Source: Taenia hydatigena (lineage: Eukaryota; Platyhelminthes; Cestoda; Cyclophyllidea; Taeniidae). Taken from it: a DNA stretch of 64,000 nt. The position numbers were made by a program, and so were the translations under genes. The stretch is from positions 28,683,573-28,747,572 of the forward strand of contig JADWOT020000001.1 in the NCBI GenBank assembly GCA_036345935.2. The letters are read 5' to 3'. Below, piece after piece: positions 57,744 to 64,000 of the stretch. The stretch's first letter is position 1, and each line of letters begins with the position of its first letter. Under the pieces are notes generated by a model that saw nothing but the letters and a program-made list of their open reading frames with translations, had not been told where the DNA came from and did no database searches.

Positions 57744-58234
57744 CTGAACTGCGTGCGCAGCAGCTCCCAATAACTCGAGCGCACCAGACTCCAGCATTTG
57801 GATTCTATGAGGTTTTGTGTACGAACTGCTCACACTCTGCTTGTTCCAAGGGTGTAGAGATCAAGAAGGAGAGACGAATCATCTCACCTTTGCACGCATT
57901 TCGATTAGCTCTTTTAAGCAATACTTTCATTTAATTTCATTTAATTGATGCCGCTTGGGGCGTTGTTAAAACAGGCATCACACGGCATTCTTGAAGACGA
58001 AACCACGAGAGCTATTTACTGACAAGCAGTGAGACGGGAAAGATTTTTATGCTTGTTTTGTCTTGCCTCTTCTCTGCCCGATGAATCCCTAAGGCCGCGT
58101 AGGCTACGAGAACTCGCTTGGGTCGAAAGGACACCTCCCACGATATCAGTCATGCAAGAAGTGTACGTATCGACATGAGACGGTGATTTTCACTGGATGC
58201 TTGTGAGGGCAAAGGCCATCGAGTCTCAAAACTT

Positions 58235-58456
58235 ATGGAGGCAGCATTCGCAAGGGTGTGTAAAGGTTCGGAGTTCGTCTTTCCTTACTTGGTTCTCTTT
58301 CGCTCAAAACGAGTAGATTGGATGCAGGTGGGTGTCAGTATCCAGAACTGGTGCTGTTGCTCCACCGCCACTGTTAATGCGATTGGTGTTGTTGCAACAC
58401 TGCTGAATTCTACGGCCAGACTGACTGCAGCATCATTAGTGGAGACGGATGTGTAG
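58235..58456 (+). other. 73-codon frame conserved in both W units
   Basis: MEAAFARVCKGSEFVFPYLV to a stop after LVETDV. Unit 2 (62696-62917) has the same length. Several of the differences alter amino acids, so selection is not shown. GTGGGT after GATGCAG could be a donor. Confidence 0.25.
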
Positions 58457-58959
58457 CCACTTCGTCAGGTCGACACGTTTGCATTATATGCGCTTTAGCT
58501 AATTAGTCCTCAAAGTTAGACGAGATGCGTTCAACGAACACGTCTCTGGCTGCCGAACAGTCTTCATCTGCCTTCAGCAAAGTGGAATATTCACTGAACT
58601 AGCATCATATCACCGATTAAGAATGCTCCCTGTCTGCTCTCACCCTAGTGTTTTTGAGGGAATAAAACCTATGCGGAAGATGATGACAAACAAAAGCGCG
58701 AATGCAGTCGCAGAAATCAACAAATCCATTGAAATCGTGTCGCAGATTCAACACTAAAGCTTCTTTGGTGCAGTGATGAGCGAGACAGAGTGATGAGTGT
58801 TAGGCTAATTTCCAGAGCACTTTTCTCCCTCGAAGGCGAATGACAACGGTTCCACACTAAGAATGGTGTTTGTCGGAAGCTTCTCGTCAAGCATAGAGGA
58901 CTTTTAAGTCAAGTATGTATAAGTAGCACAGATATCATTTATTATGTCACCGACGAAAA

Positions 58960-59450
58960 GTACTCGGTGCCTGTTCTCATTCCGCTCGTTTTGAGGGAAT
59001 GCAAGGCAAGACTGGTAGAACGAAAAACTGCAACCTGCTTTTTTGCAATTGGGAGCAAGTGCCCTCATTTGTCTCTCCTGTACCATTATTCAGCTCCTTA
59101 CACATGATTCAAAGAATGGATTTCGTTGCACCATGCGTTTCGACCACTTCTGCTGCAATCACTAAGTATGTGAAGGCAGAAGAGTCGCAAATAAGGCTTT
59201 CTGCGCTCCCTTTTTCATTGCATTGAATTGAATGCCAAGGAGGGTGACAAGCACCAAGTTTATTGTGCACATTTGTAAAATGCTTTGTTAAACCGTGGCC
59301 ATTGCACCCAGTAGTTGCACACAAAGGAGCAGCTTCGCTCTGTCTGGAGGCCATCCTTCCGCCAACGTTGGTCGAGACTGTTCAGAAGCGACCTCAGTTT
59401 GGTGTGTCATCATGATGCATAGCTTCCATCGCACTGAATGCTCGTCTGGT
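58960..59450. repeat. Family Z copy in W unit 1
   Basis: Matches 20455-21030 and 63240-63600 (shared CGTTTTGAGGGAA-like and CTGGAGGCCATCC sequence). It continues beyond 59450 into sequence like 21010-21130. Confidence 0.55.
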
Positions 59451-62028
59451 TACAAAGCAGAAAATGCTAGAACAATCGCAATGTTTTGATTTGAAGCGTA
59501 TTCGTAGTCCCTCTCTGACATGTTTTGTTTAGCATTCCTGATAAGAAGCAACTTCTAGGCATCTTGATACCTGCCCTCTTTTACTAAACACGTAAAACTA
59601 CGTGTGCCACATGTTACGGTCTTGTTGCGGTCTCCTTCGCACAGGCTAATTACTTCAGTCAAGAGCCGCACACACACGCCTGTCTTCCCATGCATGTAAA
59701 TAAGCGAGCTGACTGATTGACAGATAGGCACGGAAAGACGTCTCGCAGATACATTCATTGTCTGACCTCATCATCAAGTCACCGAAATGTTGAAAGGGTT
59801 ATATGGCTGGCTCATCAACCGTTGAAGCGAAGATTACATGACTTGTCGCAGAGAAATCGTCAGTTTTCGACAACTCCAACAAGCCTACGGAGGAATGGTA
59901 CGCATCTACACCAACTTCGCACATTACACCATGGGCTTGTAGGCCCGATCCTGCCCCAAAATAAACTATAGGCCTGCATGTTCACCTTCATCTCTCGCCT
60001 CACTTGAGAGGCGTACTTGGCTCTCTATAGAGGAGTGGGATTACAGCCAGCTCCCCCCAGGACGTTGAAGCGCACTCGTTAATCACACTCTGCTGCTGTG
60101 GAAAGAGCACTCAGCTCCCATCCTCTGAGAATCTGGCATCCTCTTCGGACTAAAGGAGGAGGTGTACCTCTTCCAATTCACCCAACATCCCTAAGGTTAC
60201 CTTCAAACAGCCAGTTTTACTGAGGACTAAAGTGAGAAGTAGAATCTATTGTCAAATATCCAAAATATCCATCTTGGAATTTCGAATAGTGAGAGAGAGT
60301 GAATGTTACTAGCACATCCAAACAATGAATGAACCAACGTCCACCCAGACCTAGAAGCACAATCTTCTCCCTTTATTAACCAATGTCATAATGTGGCGAT
60401 GTGGACCAGTGCGACGTCAAAGACTCCCACGATATGCCTTTCTGCTAAATCATTTTCGCAGTCACGCATTCATTCCACGTCCTTCCCTAAAGAGTTTAGA
60501 TACAGTCTTTAAGAAGTCACCATTGCCAACTTTCGTGTGTATATCACTAATGTCAATTGGACATTTCCCATTTTGCTTGTAATCACTTATTACTGCACCA
60601 TTCGGAGTCCCCCGTTGACTTGCAGATCTGTAGCTCAATTGGCTGGTCGAGTCGATAACAAACTGACTGTAGGGCGTGACTGTGGCTCCAGGTTAAACAG
60701 CGGCTACTCAGCACCTGCTTCTTTTGCCCACTCAGCTAACTTGTCATGCTCTCAACTAGCTTCCAGCCAACCAGCTAGCCACGCTGACAAACAAATAAGA
60801 AAGGAAGCGAATTTTTAAATTAGCTACTGTACAAATTGTTGACTCACTAACTAATCCATCAATTAACCAAATGACCCTCCAACTGACGAATAGTCCCATA
60901 GAGATTTATCTCTAGACATGGGTTAATGATTATGATGATTAAATAGCAATTGACAACTTAGATGGACAACGCTCTCTACCAGAATTCGTTGGGGTTTCAC
61001 ACAACCTGTTATTCTGTCGCAATAACTGTTGAGTGCGTGACTGGCCAAAGCAGCAAATCAACTGAAAATCTGCCTGACTAACAACTAGCAGCTGTGTTAC
61101 TTTGTCAATGTTCTCTGGAGTGCGTCGATACCACCAGTGAAATTTGAGAACTGGGGATTTGCTCATTTTACCACCCAACTGTGACGAAGTTGCACACCGT
61201 GAATTTCCTTATTTCCACTTACACGTTCCCAGTGAAGACCAAATGCTTTTGGGATAGAGTTATCAGTGCTCCATTTTCTGCTCTGTTTCCAGTGATATGA
61301 AAATATCATTCACCTTGTCGACATCCGAGAGTTTAGTGCTGAATTGACTGCAGGTAGCCAGATTGATGAGAGGCCTTCTGCTCTAAATAATACGACCAGG
61401 CAATACCTCAACAACTACTTGAATGCAGATGTGAAATCCTTCAAGAGTTGTTGAAATGGATTACGATGCCGCTGGAGAATTCATTTAACCTGAGGTAATC
61501 ACCTCCCTGTGTCTATGCCTATGATGGCTGGCCAAACATCTTTGTTTGATTTGCCACAGACTTCATTCCGACGACTCTATGCGAGGTCTGAAGTCATCGA
61601 GTGCGAGGACATTTGGCTATTAGGAGAGGTAGACGATGGCCCGATGCTAAGAAGTGAAGTGAACTTGAGAGGAGACAACTGTTGTGCATATTGGTGATTC
61701 TAGTGAATTATCCGCATTAATTACTGCCTTCTTTTCCTACTTATTTGGTTAATCCTGACCACCTCCTACAGGTGACTATGGCGTCCCTCACACATACCCA
61801 CCTCCCCAACCTATAGCACCGTTGCTTATCCCATCCCCCTTTATTCAATGCTTCCAAAAATGAGTAATGTAAATTAGCACTTGGATTGGGCGAAACTTGA
61901 TTGAATCGTACCAATATGCCAAAGTTAAAGCGGATAAAAGGTAGAAAGCACAAGCAGCCAAACATCAAATAAGGCAAGAAAGCAAGTATCAAATTTAATT
62001 CAAATTGACAGCAACACCTCTAATGTCA

Positions 62029-62186
62029 TTATGTTATCAGGTAGCAGCAGTTCACTAATGTGCAGCCTCGGTATGTACAGAAGAAGGCTACGCAGACCAT
62101 TTCATCCTCCGATAGTGTCTTCGCAAAGTCACCGAAGCATGAACATTGCGGCGATGTGACTGCCTTGTCTGACAAGGATTTGAAAA
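62029..62186 (-). pseudogene. Hydrophobic exon family, copy in W unit 2
   Basis: FGDFAKTLSEDEMVCVAFFC, TLVNCCYLIT then stop. A 14-base loss near its start removes the FQxLVF frame found in unit 1. Confidence 0.45.
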
Positions 62187-63633
62187 TGAATTGCGTGCGC
62201 AGCAGCTCCCAATAACCCGAGCGCGCCAGACTCAAGCAATTGGATTCTATGAGGTTTTGTGTGCTAACTGCTCACACTCTGCTTGTTCCAAGAGTGTAAA
62301 GATTAAGAGGGAGAGACGAACCTGAGACCTTGCACGCATTGCGAACAGCTCTTTAAGCAATACTTTCATTGTATTACTTCGAGAATTCGCTTTCAATTGA
62401 TGTGATTGATGCCACCTGCGGCGTTGTTAAAACAGGCATCACACGGCATTCTTGAAGACGAAACCACGAGAGCTATTTACTGACAAGCAGTGGGACAGGA
62501 AAGATTTTTATGCTTGTTTTGTCTTGCCTCTTCTCTGCCCGATGAATCCCTAAGGCCGCGTAGGCTACGAGAACTCGCTTGGGTCGAAAGGACACCTCCC
62601 ACGATATCAGTCATGCAAGAAGTGTACGTATCGACATGAGACGGTGATTTTCACTGGATGTTTGTAAGGACAAAGTTCATCGAGTCTCAAAACTTATGGA
62701 GGCAGCATTCGCAAGGGTGTGTAAAGGTTCGGAGTTCGTCTTTCCTTACTTGGTCCTCATTCACTCAAAACAAGTCGATTGGATGCAGGTGGGTATCAGT
62801 ATCCAGAACCGGTGCCGTTGCTCCACCGCCACTGTTAATGCAATTGGTGCTGTTGCAACACTGCTAAATTCTACGGCCAGATCGACCGCAGCATCATTAG
62901 TGGAGACGGATGTGTAGCCACTTCGTCAGGTCGACACGTTTGCATTATATATGCTTTAGCTAATTAGTCCTCAAAGTTAGACGAGATGCGTTTGACGAAC
63001 ACGTCTCTGGCTCCCGAATCGTCGTCATCTTCCTTTAAGAAAGCAAAGTACTCACTGAACTAGCATCATATCACCGATGAAGAACGCTCCCTGTCTGCTC
63101 ACACCTTAGTCTTTTTGAGGGAATAAAACTATGCAGAAGATGACGGCAAACGTATGCGCGAATGCAGTCAAAGAAATTAACAAATCCATCAAAATGTGTA
63201 ACAGACTCAGCACTAAAGCTTCTTTGGTGCAATAATGAGCGAGTAGCAAGTGTCCTCATTTGTCTCTTCTTTACCACCCCCAGTTCCTTACCATTTTGTA
63301 TGATCGCATGATTCAAAAAAGTGATTTCGCTACATCTCGCGCTTCACCCGCTTCTTCTGCACCTGTGTAGTAATGAGAAGGCGAAGGGACAAAAATCACT
63401 AAAGATATGAGGGACTCGCAATGAGTGAATAAGGCTTCTTAGCCTAATCTTTTCATTGCATCAAAACGATAGCCAAGGTGGGTGCGGCAATCGCTTAATC
63501 TATTGTGCACTTTCGCGAATACGTTAGCAAACTGCGGCCATTTCACCCAGTAAATGCACACAAGTGAACAGCTTCGCTCTGCCTGGAGGCTGTCCATCTA
63601 GTCCATCTACTCGCGTCTGGCATTCTCGAGTGA

Positions 63634-63852
63634 TTGGATGCTGTTACGCTGGCAACTCATTTCCAAGTCCTCGTCTTCTCATCGACGACAGACAAGGCAG
63701 CTACACCGTCGCAAGTTTCATTGTTCGGTAGGTTGGTGATGACGCTATCGGAGGATGAAGTAGTCTGCGCAGCCTTCTTCTGCACGAACCTAGTCTTTGC
63801 ACTGGTGAACTGTTGTCGCAATGCAGTCAACCTGGTGACATGGCGACAGTAG
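63634..63852 (+). CDS. Hydrophobic exon family, longest copy outside X
   Basis: The open frame has FQVLVFSSTTDKAATPSQVS, LFGRLVMTLSEDEVVCAAFF and FALVNCCRNAVNLVTW, then a stop. It aligns without gaps, apart from one residue, to the X3 exon 1 core (FQIAVFDPSID ... LSKEGVLYAVF ... FALLN ... NLLTW). At least one membrane helix. No acceptor or donor is evident, so it may be a relic or a single-exon derivative. Confidence 0.45.
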   Translation: MDAVTLATHFQVLVFSSTTDKAATPSQVSLFGRLVMTLSEDEVVCAAFFCTNLVFALVNCCRNAVNLVTWRQ

Positions 63853-64000
63853 AGGTGTTTCTGGCAATTAAAATTTTTCTTTTCAATTTTTGCTGCTTGG
63901 TTGCTTGTGCTCCTTACTTTCTGTCCTCTTTCACTCTAGACATTGTGGTATGATTCAACTAAAGTTCTAGCCACATCAAGTGCTAGTTTTACTAATTATT

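Larger units (their letters stand above)
55757..60360. repeat. Tandem segment W, unit 1
   Basis: Starts AATCTTCTCCCTTT. The same start recurs at 60361, a period of 4604 bp. Relative to unit 2 it has about 130 extra bases near 56660-56790 and about 230 near 58790-59040. It contains a hydrophobic exon relic, a 73-codon frame at 58235-58456 and a Z block. 59560-60357 has no partner inside the window. Confidence 0.85.
60361..64000. repeat. Tandem segment W, unit 2, cut by the window end
   Basis: Direct copy of 55757 onward with mostly substitutions and small indels. Confidence 0.85.

Overview
The window reads as nuclear DNA from a multicellular eukaryote, most likely an invertebrate animal. Long continuous genes are absent. 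Coding signal comes as short open blocks bounded by GT-AG splice sites, many with GTAAGT donors. One intron is only 41 nt. One pair of exons matches the calponin-homology region of the abnormal spindle protein ASPM/Asp. A 100-N run marks a scaffold gap. Very short introns and tiny exons would suit a flatworm, but no marker settles the taxon. I saw no rRNA, tRNA, CRISPR array or bacterial-style operon.

The dominant feature is duplication. (1) Positions 1-5560 and 5565-10760 are diverged inverted copies of one locus, meeting near 5565. A third copy of part of it lies at 37101-40540, directly after the gap, and a fragment at 41160-41530 on the minus strand. The locus has two divergent halves, called X and Y here. 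X encodes a multi-exon membrane protein, best preserved at 38701-39665. Y is a set of short conserved exon-like blocks, best preserved at 6289-9746. (2) 15535-21450 and 46820-51310 are inverted copies. (3) 12205-13740 and 54252-55744 are direct copies. (4) 55757-60360 and 60361 to the window end are tandem copies with a 4604-bp period. (5) 26216-30382 and 32834-37000 are almost identical inverted arms of 4167 bp, with no indels and at least six mismatches, separated by 2451 bp and ending at the gap. This last one may be an assembly artefact.

Protein-level signals: an ASPM CH1 exon at 11650-11802; a secreted antimicrobial-like precursor at 24040-24387 (minus) with one in-frame TGA; Ty3/Gypsy reverse-transcriptase debris at 26218-26460, mirrored at the gap edge; and a family of hydrophobic exons with the pattern FQxxVF...LS..V..A.F...FALxN...NLxTW, present nine times in four different duplicated contexts. 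Family 5 is the best candidate for an undescribed gene family. The rest is non-coding repeat sequence, including a 473-bp element with terminal inverted repeats whose end coincides with the palindrome junction.
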